A DNA stretch of 64,000 nt from Flavobacterium johnsoniae UW101 (GCF_000016645.1 NC_009441.1:1054001-1118000), one strand, 5' to 3'. Shown: positions 8,949 to 17,879, numbered from the stretch's first letter. A program made the numbers and translations. Notes: generated by a model not told the origin, from the letters alone.

Positions 8949-9407
8949 ATGGCAGACACTTACTCTCAACTGTACATTCAAATTGTTTTCGCTGTAAAAG
9001 GAAGGCAGAATTTAATCTCTAAAAAATGGAAAGATGAAATTTACAAATACATTACAGGAATTATTACCAATCAGAAACAAAAATTGATTGCAATTAACGG
9101 AATGCCAGATCATATTCATATCTTAGTTGGAATAAAACCAAATATTTCATTATCTGATTTAGTAAGAGATATTAAATCAAGTTCATCTAAATTCATCAAT
9201 GAACAAAAATGGATTAATGGAAAATTTGAATGGCAGAATGGTTTTGGTGCTTTTTCATATGGGCATTCGCAATTGACTAATGTCATAAAATATATCGAAA
9301 ATCAAGAAGAGCATCATAAAACCAAAACATTCAAGGAAGAATATATCGCATTTCTAAAATTATTCAATATTGATTTTAAAGATGAATATATTTTTAAAGA
9401 ATTTTGA
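8949..9407 (+). CDS. IS200/IS605-like REP-associated tyrosine transposase (RAYT)
   Basis: A 152-aa HUH single-strand transposase of the Y1 type. The HUH pair is H55-I-H57 in MPDHIHILVG, and the nucleophile is probably Y115 in VIKYIENQEEHH. WQNGFGAFSYG near 95 and the C-terminal FKEEYIAFLKLF are typical of the family. No tnpB and no IS-type terminal repeats are visible. Instead the gene is embedded in many short hairpins (8080-8935 and 9417-9480), the arrangement of REP/RAYT systems in which a solitary TnpA relative handles REP hairpins. It appears intact. Confidence 0.88.
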   Translation: MADTYSQLYIQIVFAVKGRQNLISKKWKDEIYKYITGIITNQKQKLIAINGMPDHIHILVGIKPNISLSDLVRDIKSSSSKFINEQKWINGKFEWQNGFGAFSYGHSQLTNVIKYIENQEEHHKTKTFKEEYIAFLKLFNIDFKDEYIFKEF

Positions 9408-9416
9408 TTTTATGCC

Positions 9417-9485
9417 GCTCCGCTGGAGCTTTAGATTTCATTTGGTTATTTTAATTGTTAGAAAATATTTTGCTTATCCGAAGCA
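9417..9485. repeat. REP-type hairpins downstream of the RAYT gene
   Basis: GCTCCGCTGGAGC at 9417-9429 and TGCTTATCCGAAGCA at about 9470 belong to the same hairpin family as the cluster upstream of the transposase, so the gene is flanked on both sides. Confidence 0.75.
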
Positions 9486-9500
9486 TTTTTCAAATAAAAT

Positions 9501-10439
9501 ATGGCTTTGAAACTGATTTACATAGGATTCTTTATCAGCATTTTTGGATGTTTCGCCCAAAACGATTCTGTACAGAATCCGTATTTCAAATCTTATAGTG
9601 ATAAAATTACGGGCAGTGTTTATTATTTAGACACTTCAAACAGCTTTCAAATTGCTTCGGGAAGTCAGGATTCAAAAATATTTGTAAATCTTATTCCAAA
9701 CCGAAGAGAACAGATAGGCTTTAACTTAAACTATAAAATTATTGATGTTGGTTTTGGCTTTGCACCCAAATTTCTGAGTCAGAACAAAGGCGATTCGCAT
9801 TCCAAGCATTTTAATTTCAATACCCGTTTTTATTTAAAAAAATGGATGCAGTCTTTTACTTATATCAATCAAAAAGGATTTTATATTAGTGATGACAATA
9901 TTACGGCACAACTGCCTGATATGCGGACTATGAAAATTGGCGGATCGACGGCTTACGTTTTCAATGATAAATTTTCTTTCAAGACACTGGTTAGTCAAAA
10001 CGAATGGCAGACCAAAAGTTCCGGAAGTTTTATTCCAACTTTCTCTTTTTATTACACCAATTTAGATTTAAATACACCCGATTCATCGCCAGGAGACATG
10101 TATGTTTTTACGCTGGCACCTTCCTATTTCTACAATTTTGTTATTAGTGATCGGGTTTTAATTGGCGCCGGGCTTGCTTTGGGAGCCGGACTCAATATGA
10201 TTGATAAAGATACCTCAGCTTTATATCAAGCTGATTTCAATTTAAAATTAGCTTACAATAATGACCGTTTTTTTGCCTTTGCTACTTTAAATACTATCAG
10301 TTTTGCCCAAGATGAAAAAGTCGATCCACGATTGAATGATAATATCGCGACTTTAAAACTTTCTGCAGGTTACAGATTTGATCCTCCAAAAAAAGTAAAG
10401 GAAGTTTATGATAAGGTAAATGAGAAAATCGGCCTTTAA
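9501..10439 (+). CDS. Secreted beta-barrel-like protein, probable DUF4421 family
   Basis: A 312-aa protein with an N-terminal signal peptide (hydrophobic run, then cleavage near CFAQ at residue 20). It is followed by alternating aromatic strands such as IGFNLNYKIIDVGFGFAPKF, as in outer-membrane barrels. The overall pattern resembles the DUF4421 family of Bacteroidota, which I assign tentatively. Its function is unknown. The start ATG follows a REP hairpin directly, so promoter elements were not evident. Confidence 0.65.
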   Translation: MALKLIYIGFFISIFGCFAQNDSVQNPYFKSYSDKITGSVYYLDTSNSFQIASGSQDSKIFVNLIPNRREQIGFNLNYKIIDVGFGFAPKFLSQNKGDSHSKHFNFNTRFYLKKWMQSFTYINQKGFYISDDNITAQLPDMRTMKIGGSTAYVFNDKFSFKTLVSQNEWQTKSSGSFIPTFSFYYTNLDLNTPDSSPGDMYVFTLAPSYFYNFVISDRVLIGAGLALGAGLNMIDKDTSALYQADFNLKLAYNNDRFFAFATLNTISFAQDEKVDPRLNDNIATLKLSAGYRFDPPKKVKEVYDKVNEKIGL

Positions 10440-10518
10440 AAAACCTGCCGTCTCATAATCAATAAGTTGTGAAAATTGCTTAAATTACATGGATTTATAA
10501 AAACTAAAATTCATTATT

Positions 10519-11415
10519 ATGGCAAATGTGAACCAGGAACAATTAAATCGTATGCATTCTGGCAAAGGATTTATCGCAGCATTAGATCAAAGCGGCGGGA
10601 GCACACCAAAAGCATTATCGCAATATGGCGTTCAAGAAAACAGCTATTCTAACGACGAAGAAATGTACACTCTCGTACACGAAATGAGAACCAGAATTAT
10701 TAAAACTCCAGCTTTTGACAGCGAATATATTCTAGGTGCTATTTTGTTTGAAAATACAATGGACCGTAAAATTGATGGTCTGTGGACTGCAGATTATTTA
10801 TGGGAAAAGAAAAATATAGTTCCGTTTCTAAAAGTAGACAAAGGCCTGGCAGATCTTGCCAGCGGAGTACAATTGATGAAACCTATTCCAAATCTGGATG
10901 AACTGCTGAACAGAGCCGTAGAGCGAAATGTTTTTGGAACAAAAATGCGTTCGGTTATTAAAGAAGCAAATCCAGATGGAATCCGCGATATTGTAGAACA
11001 GCAGTTTAGGGTTGGTTTGCAGATTTTCGAAAAAGGATTGATTCCAATTATTGAACCTGAAGTTGATATTTACAGTGCTGACAAAGAAAAATCAGAAGAA
11101 ATTCTAAAAAAAGAAATTCAGAAACAGCTTAACGCCCTGGATAAAGATGTAAAAGTAATGCTGAAACTTTCTATTCCAACTGTTAATAATTTCTACAGCA
11201 GTTTAATCTCTGATCCGCATGTAGTTCGTGTTGTGGCATTGTCCGGCGGTTATTCGCGAGAAGAAGCCAATACAAAACTGGCTCAAAACCATGGCTTAAT
11301 TGCCAGTTTCTCCAGAGCATTGTCCGAAGGTCTCAGCGCAGGTCAATCTGATGCTGATTTTAATGCTGTTCTTGGCGATACCATAAAAACCATTTACAAC
11401 GCTTCCATTACTTAA
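10519..11415 (+). CDS. Fructose-bisphosphate aldolase, class I
   Basis: It cleaves or condenses fructose-1,6-bisphosphate via a Schiff base, in glycolysis and gluconeogenesis. The 298-aa protein matches the short bacterial class I type: [17 protein letters not shown] near residue 18, [13 protein letters not shown] near 74, FGTKMRS near 137, IIEPEVDI near 179, and the lysine of [11 protein letters not shown] near 215 as the likely Schiff-base residue. It is a single gene with its own terminator at 11628-11664. Confidence 0.93.
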   Translation: MANVNQEQLNRMHSGKGFIAALDQSGGSTPKALSQYGVQENSYSNDEEMYTLVHEMRTRIIKTPAFDSEYILGAILFENTMDRKIDGLWTADYLWEKKNIVPFLKVDKGLADLASGVQLMKPIPNLDELLNRAVERNVFGTKMRSVIKEANPDGIRDIVEQQFRVGLQIFEKGLIPIIEPEVDIYSADKEKSEEILKKEIQKQLNALDKDVKVMLKLSIPTVNNFYSSLISDPHVVRVVALSGGYSREEANTKLAQNHGLIASFSRALSEGLSAGQSDADFNAVLGDTIKTIYNASIT

Positions 11416-11448
11416 AAGCTATTCTTAATCTGTGGGCATAATTATTTC

Positions 11449-11583
11449 AACACATAGAAACATAGTTTATTAAAGATGTAAAAAAGGCGTTTCACTTGCA
11501 TTAATGCACATAGTTAGCTATGTGTGGAAACTAGTTTCTTCTACTCTCTTTTTTCAATATAAAAATCTATGTTTCTATGTGTT
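11449..11583. repeat. Nested palindromic element with CACATAG arms
   Basis: A perfect 17-bp inverted pair (AACACATAGAAACATAG at 11449 and its complement at 11567-11583) encloses a second inverted pair, CACATAG...CTATGTG, at 11507-11524. Nothing coding lies inside. It resembles a degenerate MITE-like insertion. Confidence 0.7.
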
Positions 11584-11627
11584 AAAATATACTCGTTTTA
11601 ATTTCATCCAACAGATTCTTTTACAAA

Positions 11628-11664
11628 CAAAAATCCCCGAAATCTAATGTTTCGGGGATTTTTG
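11628..11664. terminator. Bidirectional Rho-independent terminator
   Basis: The stem CAAAAATCCCCGAAA / TTTCGGGGATTTTTG has a 7-base loop and U-runs on both strands. It separates the rightward aldolase gene from the leftward gene ending at 11674. Confidence 0.9.
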
Positions 11665-11673
11665 TTTTGAACT

Positions 11674-13536
11674 TTATTTTGAAGCCATCATATCATTGGC
11701 CAAATCTAATGTCTGCAAAATGATATTTTTATCGGTTTGTAAAGAATTCAATTTCAGTACAAACTTGAATTTATTATCAATCAGCTTTTTAGGCGATTCC
11801 ATGGTAAAATCTGAAAACTGCGATGCAATTCTATTCAGTTTGTTTAAATCGTCTTCTTTTGCATTTTGTCCAAAAGCTTTAACCGTGTGCGAAATATTAA
11901 GTTTTCCAAAGATAACATTCTTGCTCAGGTCTTTCTTTGTTTCTTTAACAAAAGCACCGCTTCCTTTACTAAAATAATCCAATGTATTACTTACCGTAAC
12001 AACGTCTTTATCTTTTAGAATATAAATATCTCCATATTCTTTAGTTCCTGAAATTTGGTAATAATTTCCGTTTTGAGTCAGTATTTTTTTGCGAACGCCT
12101 AACTGCAGCAATTTATCTCCAAAAGTGGGATGAGTTGATGTAAAAACTACCGAAAACAGCGGAATTGTCTTTTTCACCTTTTCCTCTGTAATTTTTTCCT
12201 CGTAATTTTCATCATAACTATATTTTTTGGTCATTACCTCAACTTCTTTCACATTGTATAAAAAAGCACTTAAATCACCATCGAAAAGCTTTGCCGTGGC
12301 TTCTTCATCGACAATTGTAGATATTAAATCCGTGATGATTGCGATATCCTCTTTTGCAAATTTTGTATTCTGAAACATATCACTCATCAACGACGGAAAC
12401 TTTTCAAGCGCCGCTTTGGTATTAATGTGATATGACATATATCCCAATGGTTTTTCAGACGGGAAATAATTAAAGATATTTTTATTTATTTTTCTATCTC
12501 CAATTTTGCCGACAGCATCGGCAATTTCTTTAGAATACTCTACAATTTCTTCGATTCTTGCATTGTCATTATCAAAATAGAAATCAAAGTTTATTCCTTT
12601 TACAAAATCCCCAAAGTTTTTCTGCATCGGCAAATATTTATCATAACCTCCAAACAATGCCATTGGAAGACTATATGCAGAATAAAAAGTAGAAATCATA
12701 CTGCCGTAATCAACCCAGGTCGAAATATCTGCGCCAATATTAATCTTAGCTGAATTTGGTGCCGCAAAACCATTTTCGAATAAATGCTTTATAATTTCAC
12801 TTTGGTTTTCTGCCAGTTTTCTATCAAATTCTGCTTGCTCAGCAGTATATTCTTCGTATGGATTTCCATCATACTGATACTCTTCCTGCACAGCATCTGT
12901 AAAAACTACAGGGTCATTTTTAGATACTGAAGGCTCTGCAATTTTTGGCGGACTTGGAACTGGAATTGCCGGATCACCATATGCAGGTGCTTCAACAATA
13001 GTATCGTTTTCATAATAATCTACTGCAGCAACAGAATCCATTACCGCAGTTGAAGTTGTTTCTTCATAATATTTCTTTGGAAGTCTTTTTGTTAATTCAA
13101 ATATTACCAGAAATTCATCATTCCATGCCAGTGTTTTTTTAACTCCTTTTGGTGTAAAAACAGAATATTTACCCAAATCCTGGATAGCATTGTTCTCAGT
13201 TCCTGCTCCTAATTTTTCAGTTAAATACTGCTTTACAGCTTCTTTGCCTTTTATGGGAATCGTAAATTGGTAATACGGAACGCTGTCTAAAAAACTTCCG
13301 TGAATTGTAATTTTCTGATCTAATTTGATAATTGAGGTATATTTTCTCAAATCAAAATCTGGTTTCTTACTAATGTATTTTGTAATAATTGGATGATTGA
13401 GTACTTGGTTGATATCGACTTTTTTGGAAAGCTGATTTCCGTTAAACTGTACAAAATAATCGTATTTCTCCTGATTAATCTGAGCAAAAGAAAATTGTAT
13501 GGCGAATATTAGAAATAAAGAATAAAATTGTTTCAT
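11674..13536 (-). CDS. Hypothetical secreted protein, possibly DUF4836-like
   Basis: A 620-aa protein with a clear signal peptide (MKQFYSLFLIFAIQFSFAQ). A low-complexity acidic and proline-containing segment lies around residues 170-240, followed by a long region of mixed alpha/beta character. No catalytic motif was seen. The layout recalls Bacteroidota DUF4836 envelope proteins, but I am not certain. It is the second gene of a leftward pair and starts 3 bp after the upstream lipoprotein gene, so the two are surely co-transcribed and probably act together in the envelope. Confidence 0.6.
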   Translation of the reverse strand: MKQFYSLFLIFAIQFSFAQINQEKYDYFVQFNGNQLSKKVDINQVLNHPIITKYISKKPDFDLRKYTSIIKLDQKITIHGSFLDSVPYYQFTIPIKGKEAVKQYLTEKLGAGTENNAIQDLGKYSVFTPKGVKKTLAWNDEFLVIFELTKRLPKKYYEETTSTAVMDSVAAVDYYENDTIVEAPAYGDPAIPVPSPPKIAEPSVSKNDPVVFTDAVQEEYQYDGNPYEEYTAEQAEFDRKLAENQSEIIKHLFENGFAAPNSAKINIGADISTWVDYGSMISTFYSAYSLPMALFGGYDKYLPMQKNFGDFVKGINFDFYFDNDNARIEEIVEYSKEIADAVGKIGDRKINKNIFNYFPSEKPLGYMSYHINTKAALEKFPSLMSDMFQNTKFAKEDIAIITDLISTIVDEEATAKLFDGDLSAFLYNVKEVEVMTKKYSYDENYEEKITEEKVKKTIPLFSVVFTSTHPTFGDKLLQLGVRKKILTQNGNYYQISGTKEYGDIYILKDKDVVTVSNTLDYFSKGSGAFVKETKKDLSKNVIFGKLNISHTVKAFGQNAKEDDLNKLNRIASQFSDFTMESPKKLIDNKFKFVLKLNSLQTDKNIILQTLDLANDMMASK

Positions 13537-13539
13537 AAA

Positions 13540-14172
13540 TTAAGGCGTTAATTGGATCGTATTATTCATTAAAGTCGACTTTTTTAATACACTGTACATG
13601 CTTTGTTTTAAAAAAACGGTCTTTTTGTTTTTTGAGATTTTGCTGTTTGCATTGTTTACCGAAAGAATATCTTTATCGAAAGTATAGATTGCAATTATGC
13701 TGGCTTCTTCGAGATCTTTCTTTTTTTTAGGATCGTTCACTACTTTTTCGGGAATTGGATAAGATGCAATTCTTTCAAAGTTTTTGGCATTACTGCTAAA
13801 GTGAATTTGTTCGCGCTGATTGTTGATCGAATTTACCACTGTATTTAATGCTTTTAGATTAGCATAATTGAGTTTGATGATAAATACATAATTGTCAAAA
13901 TCTGCTTTTGTGGACACATTCGAAATGCCATCAATCTTAGAAGCTTTGATTTTAAAATCATCCAGTTTTTGGGAGATTTCCTGTTCGTTTGGGATTTTTA
14001 CGCCATCGACTTCTTCAAGCCAAATAGCCGATTTTGTTTTAAACCATGATCGCGAAAAATCGATCATCAAAGTATATTCGCCACTTTGATCGTCGTGATG
14101 TTTGATTCTTTCTGTAATCTCAAAACAACTTGTTAAGAGCAGACAGCAGCAGAAAGCGAGAAATTTCTTCAT
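13540..14172 (-). CDS. Hypothetical lipoprotein
   Basis: A 210-aa protein whose N-terminus carries a lipobox (LLLTSCF, lipid-modified Cys at about residue 16). The mature part is rich in lysine and serine with beta-strand-like stretches (DNYVFIIKLNYANL). No family was recognised. It is immediately upstream of the 620-aa secreted protein (3-bp gap), forming a two-gene unit. Confidence 0.65.
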   Translation of the reverse strand: MKKFLAFCCCLLLTSCFEITERIKHHDDQSGEYTLMIDFSRSWFKTKSAIWLEEVDGVKIPNEQEISQKLDDFKIKASKIDGISNVSTKADFDNYVFIIKLNYANLKALNTVVNSINNQREQIHFSSNAKNFERIASYPIPEKVVNDPKKKKDLEEASIIAIYTFDKDILSVNNANSKISKNKKTVFLKQSMYSVLKKSTLMNNTIQLTP

Positions 14173-14246
14173 TATACAAATTTAGACGGAAATATTTGAA
14201 AAACCATGATATGTCTAAATTCTTAGTTTGCTAGCGAGGATTGTAT

Positions 14247-14585
14247 TTACAATTCATTCATCAAATAATCAAAAAGCTTTTCTGCAAAAAATTGCTCATG
14301 TCCCTCTTTTATCAACATAGAAAAAAAATAATTTTGACTTAAATAAGACTCGTATTCATAATAAGGAATCAAAAGAAACTTCACATAACTTAAATAAATG
14401 TTTTTGATTTCATCTGAGACGCTATTTAAATCAACTTTCGTATTTGTAATATCATAAAAGACTTCAAAAAAAGATTTATTTTTTCTTTTAACTGTGATGT
14501 ATGGGATTTTATTCTTTTCACAATATTCCCAATGATCATTTGTAAACTTTGAATCATCAATATAAATAAACTTTCTCATTTTCAT
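14247..14585 (-). CDS. Hypothetical small protein
   Basis: A 112-aa frame if read from the ATG complementary to 14583-14585; an in-frame GTG six bases upstream and an ATG six bases downstream are alternatives. The sequence (MKMRKFIYIDDSKFTNDHWE) is aromatic and acidic with no signal peptide or known motif. It lies alone between two oppositely oriented units. It has Flavobacterium-like codon use and is plausibly real, but no function can be given. Confidence 0.5.
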   Translation of the reverse strand: MKMRKFIYIDDSKFTNDHWEYCEKNKIPYITVKRKNKSFFEVFYDITNTKVDLNSVSDEIKNIYLSYVKFLLIPYYEYESYLSQNYFFSMLIKEGHEQFFAEKLFDYLMNEL

Positions 14586-14729
14586 GCTCACTTTATAAAA
14601 AACTTATTAAAAAGAAAGGTTTTTCTTGGTTTTGCGAATCTAATTTAAATAACAAAACCCAACCAAATTTTTAGATAATATTAACGGATTCTGTTATGGG
14701 CTAAACGCCTTATTCTGTTCCTTTTTCTT

Positions 14730-14737
14730 TAACTTTG
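14730..14737 (+). promoter_or_regulatory. Putative -7 box of hemB
   Basis: TAACTTTG matches TAnnTTTG exactly. It predicts a 5' leader of roughly 130 bases that includes the CTAAAAT tandem repeat before the hemB start. Confidence 0.5.
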
Positions 14738-14840
14738 CACCACTTATTAAAAAGTAAAAACAAACTTCAAAAAAATAAAAATAACTGCTGTTTTAGAAAT
14801 AGATTCTAAGTCTGAGTTTCAAAGAAATCAACTAAAAAAT

Positions 14841-14868
14841 CTAAAATCTAAAATCTAAAATCTAAAAT
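14841..14868. repeat. CTAAAAT tandem repeat in the hemB leader
   Basis: Four perfect head-to-tail copies of the heptamer CTAAAAT end 3 bp before the hemB ATG, so the repeat covers the ribosome-binding region. The same word recurs at 29564-29615. Confidence 0.85.
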
Positions 14869-14871
14869 TAT

Positions 14872-15867
14872 ATGTTCCCATTACAAAGAGGCAGAAGATT
14901 AAGAGTAAATGAGTCTATTCGTTCTTTAGTACGCGAAACCAGTTTAAGTCCGTCGGATTTTATGTTTCCAATGTTTATTGCTGAAGGAGAAAATGTAAAA
15001 GTCGAAATTCCGTCAATGCCGGGAATTTTCAGAAGATCAATAGATTTAACAGTTGAAGAAGTAAAAGAACTTTACGATTTAGGAATTCGCGCCGTAAATA
15101 TTTATGTAAAAGTCAGCGAAAACCTAAAAGACAATACTGGAAAAGAAGCATGGAATTCTAACGGATTAATGCAGCAAGCTATTCGTGCCATAAAAGCCGC
15201 TTGTCCGGAAATGATCGTTATGCCAGATGTCGCATTAGACCCATACTCTATTTACGGTCATGACGGAATTATAACAAATGGTGATGTAGAAAACGACAGT
15301 ACAGTTGATGCTTTAGTAAAAATGGCTGTTTCACATGCAGAAGCTGGTGCCGATTTTGTTGCGCCAAGTGATATGATGGACGGACGTGTTTTACGCCTGC
15401 GCGAAGGTTTAGACGCTGCCGGTTTCCAAAATGTGGGAATCATGAGTTATTCGGCTAAATATGCTTCAGCTTTTTATGGTCCTTTTAGAGATGCTTTAGA
15501 TTCGGCTCCAAAAGAAGCGGATGTTGTGGTTCCAAAAGACAAAAAAACATATCAAATGGATTATGCTAATCGTATTGAAGCGATTAAAGAAGCTTTGTCT
15601 GACGTAGAAGAAGGTGCAGACATGGTAATGGTAAAACCCGGAATTGCTTATTTGGATATTGTTCGCGAAATAAAAAACACGGTACATGTTCCTGTAACTG
15701 TTTATCAGGTTTCTGGAGAATATGCCATGATTAAAGCCGCATCTGAAAGAGGCTGGCTTGATCACGATAAAATTATGATGGAACAATTAATGTGCATTAA
15801 ACGTTCTGGTGCTAATCTTATTTCGACATACTTCGCAAAAGAAGCTGCAATTTTATTGAATAAATAA
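14872..15867 (+). CDS. hemB: Delta-aminolevulinic acid dehydratase (porphobilinogen synthase)
   Basis: It condenses two 5-aminolevulinate molecules into porphobilinogen. The 331-aa protein shows both Schiff-base lysine regions (MSYSAKYASAFYGPFRDA near residue 193 and MVMVKPGIAYLDI near 252). The metal site reads MPDVALDPYSIYGHDG, where zinc-type enzymes have cysteines (DVCLCPY...GHCG). It should therefore belong to the zinc-independent, magnesium-responsive class. It is separated from the other hem genes by about 6.8 kb and is followed by a cytochrome c gene with a 1-bp gap. Confidence 0.97.
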   Translation: MFPLQRGRRLRVNESIRSLVRETSLSPSDFMFPMFIAEGENVKVEIPSMPGIFRRSIDLTVEEVKELYDLGIRAVNIYVKVSENLKDNTGKEAWNSNGLMQQAIRAIKAACPEMIVMPDVALDPYSIYGHDGIITNGDVENDSTVDALVKMAVSHAEAGADFVAPSDMMDGRVLRLREGLDAAGFQNVGIMSYSAKYASAFYGPFRDALDSAPKEADVVVPKDKKTYQMDYANRIEAIKEALSDVEEGADMVMVKPGIAYLDIVREIKNTVHVPVTVYQVSGEYAMIKAASERGWLDHDKIMMEQLMCIKRSGANLISTYFAKEAAILLNK

Positions 15868-15868
15868 T

Positions 15869-16267
15869 ATGAAAAAAATAGTATTCTTATCTGCCGTTTT
15901 AGCTTTTTCGTCTTGCAAAAAAGAAGTTTCAGAAAATACCGATTCCAAAACAGAAACCTATTCTGAAGGCGAATCGGCGAAAGCCAAAACTCCGGAAGAT
16001 TTAGGAAAAGAACTTTTTGAAGGAAGAGGAAATTGTACAGCATGCCATTTACCAGATCAAAAAGTTATTGGACCAAGTATTAAAGAGATTGCCAAAATCT
16101 ACAAAGACAAAAATGCCGACATTGTAACTTTCTTAAAAGGAAATGCAGATCCAATTGTCGATCCAAGTCAGTTCTCAGTTATGCAGACTAATTTTGGAAT
16201 AACAAAAGCAATGTCTGATGAAGAATTAAAAGCTATTGAAACTTACATTTATAGTCATTTGAAATAA
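15869..16267 (+). CDS. Monohaem cytochrome c lipoprotein
   Basis: A 132-aa protein with a lipobox (LAFSSCKK, Cys about residue 16), an acidic linker, and one class I cytochrome c domain. The haem-binding motif is CTACH near residue 56 and the probable axial methionine lies in FSVMQTNF near 104. It would be anchored to the periplasmic or outer-membrane leaflet and carry electrons in respiration. It begins 1 bp after hemB, so haem precursor synthesis and a haem protein share a transcript. Confidence 0.9.
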   Translation: MKKIVFLSAVLAFSSCKKEVSENTDSKTETYSEGESAKAKTPEDLGKELFEGRGNCTACHLPDQKVIGPSIKEIAKIYKDKNADIVTFLKGNADPIVDPSQFSVMQTNFGITKAMSDEELKAIETYIYSHLK

Positions 16268-16284
16268 TCAAATTATGTTGTAAA

Positions 16285-16481
16285 GCTTCGGAGAAGCGAT
16301 ATATTAAAACGTAGAAAAATATGTCGCTCCTCCGGAGCTTTATCAATATCGCAAATTGAATTTTCTATAAATATGCCGCTCCTCCGGAGCTTTATGACAT
16401 TGTAAAATTAAATTCCTATAAATATATCGCTTCTCCGAAGCTTTATCATACTGTACATTGAATTTCTATAAATATCTACAG
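16285..16481. repeat. REP-type hairpins flanking the array, left side
   Basis: GCTTCGGAGAAGC, two copies of GCTCCTCCGGAGC and GCTTCTCCGAAGC occur at spacings of roughly 40-65 bp, separated by CTATAAATAT-containing spacers. They belong to the same family as the hairpins around the RAYT gene at 8949. Confidence 0.8.
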
Positions 16482-17721
16482 CATAACGTTTCGGAGAAAC
16501 GACATATTTATAGCAAACGATAAACATCCCCAACATAGAGCTCCAGCGGAGCGACATATATTAAAACGGTAGAAAAATATACCGCTCTTCCGAAGCTTTA
16601 TCATATTGTACATTGAATTTCTATAAACATCTACAGCATAACGTTTCGGAGAAACGAAATATTTATAGCAAACGATAAACATCCCCAACATAGAGCTCCA
16701 GCGGAGCGACATATATTAAAACGGTAGAAAAATATACCGCTCTTCCGAAGCTTTATCATATTGTATATTGAGTTTCTATAAATATCTACAACATAACGTT
16801 TCGGAGAAACGAAATATCTATAACAAACGATAAATATCCACAACATAGAGCTCCAGCGGAGCGACATATATTAAAACGGTAGAAAAATATACCGCTCTTC
16901 CGAAGCTTTATCATATTGTATATTGAATTTCTATAAATATTTACAGCATAACGTTTCGGAGAAACGAAATATTTATAGCAAACGATAAATATCCGTAACA
17001 TAAAGCTCCAGCGGAGCGACATATATTAAAACGGTAAAAAATATATCGCTACTCCGGAGCGTCATCATATTGTACATTGAATTTCTATAAACATCTACAG
17101 CATAACGTTTCGGAGAAACGAAATATTTATAGCAAACGATAAATATCCACAACATAGAGCTCCGGAGGAGCGACATATATTAAAACGGTAGAAAAATATA
17201 CCGCTCTTCCGAAGCTTTATCATATTGTACATTGAATTTCTATAAACATCTACAGCATAACGTTTCGGAGAAACGAAATATTTATAGCAAACGATAAATA
17301 TCCACAACATAGAGCTCCAGCGGAGCGACATATATTAAAACGGTAGAAAAATATACCGCTCTTCCGAAGCTTTATCATATTGTATATTGAATTTCTATAA
17401 ATATTTACAGCATAACGTTTCGGAGAAACGAAATATTTATAGCAAACGATAAATATCCACAACATAGAGCTCCAGCGGAGCGACATATATTAAAACGGTA
17501 GAAAAATATACCGCTCCTCCGGAGCTTTATCAATATTGTAAATTGAATTTCTATAAACATCTACAGCATAACGTTTCGGAGAAACGAAATATTTATAGCA
17601 AACGATAAATATCCACAACATAGAGCTCCGGAGGAGCGACATATATTAAAACGTAGAAAAATATGTCGCTCCTCCGGAGCTTTATCAATATTGCAAATTG
17701 AATTTTCTATAAATATACCGC
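16482..17721. repeat. Eight tandem units of about 155 bp built from REP hairpins
   Basis: The word CATAACGTTTCGGAGAAACG recurs at 16482, 16637, 16792, 16947, 17101, 17256, 17411 and 17567, giving spacings of 154-156 bp. Each unit carries three hairpins: CGTTTCGGAGAAACG, GCTCCAGCGGAGC (or GCTCCGGAGGAGC) and a GCTCTTCCGAAGC type. AT-rich spacers join them. Overlapping short frames on the minus strand repeat with the same period and are an effect of the repeat, not genes. Confidence 0.92.
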
Positions 17722-17832
17722 TCCTCCGGAGCTTTATGATACTGCAAATTGAATTCCTATAAACATCTGCTATAATATGTCGCTCCTCTGGAGCTCTACA
17801 TTGATTTTCTACAAATATTTTGCTCCGCTGGG
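17722..17832. repeat. REP-type hairpins flanking the array, right side
   Basis: GCTCCTCCGGAGC, GCTCCTCTGGAGC and a partial GCTCCGCTGGGG continue the family to the terminator of the leftward peptidase gene. Confidence 0.7.
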
Positions 17833-17840
17833 GGAATTAA

Positions 17841-17879
17841 AAAACCGGGGCTGACTCAAATTGAGACAACCCCGGTTTT
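17841..17879 (-). terminator. Rho-independent terminator of the M13 peptidase gene
   Basis: The stem AAAACCGGGG / CCCCGGTTTT is extended by an inner TCAA-TTGA pairing. It lies 23 bp after the stop codon of the leftward gene. Confidence 0.85.

Noticed and set aside
11696-11977. Rightward frame opposite the 620-aa secreted protein gene
   Set aside because: It lies fully within a well-supported leftward gene, starts inside it and shows no recognisable protein features.
16476-17486. Series of overlapping minus-strand frames of about 78 codons, one per 155-bp unit
   Set aside because: They recur only because the repeat recurs, overlap one another, have no promoter or ribosome-binding context, and read through hairpins. 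They are by-products of the array.
16282-17840. Possible CRISPR array (regular repeats with spacers)
   Set aside because: The spacers are also repeated, the period is 155 bp, repeats are hairpin palindromes and there are no cas genes. It is a REP-type tandem array.
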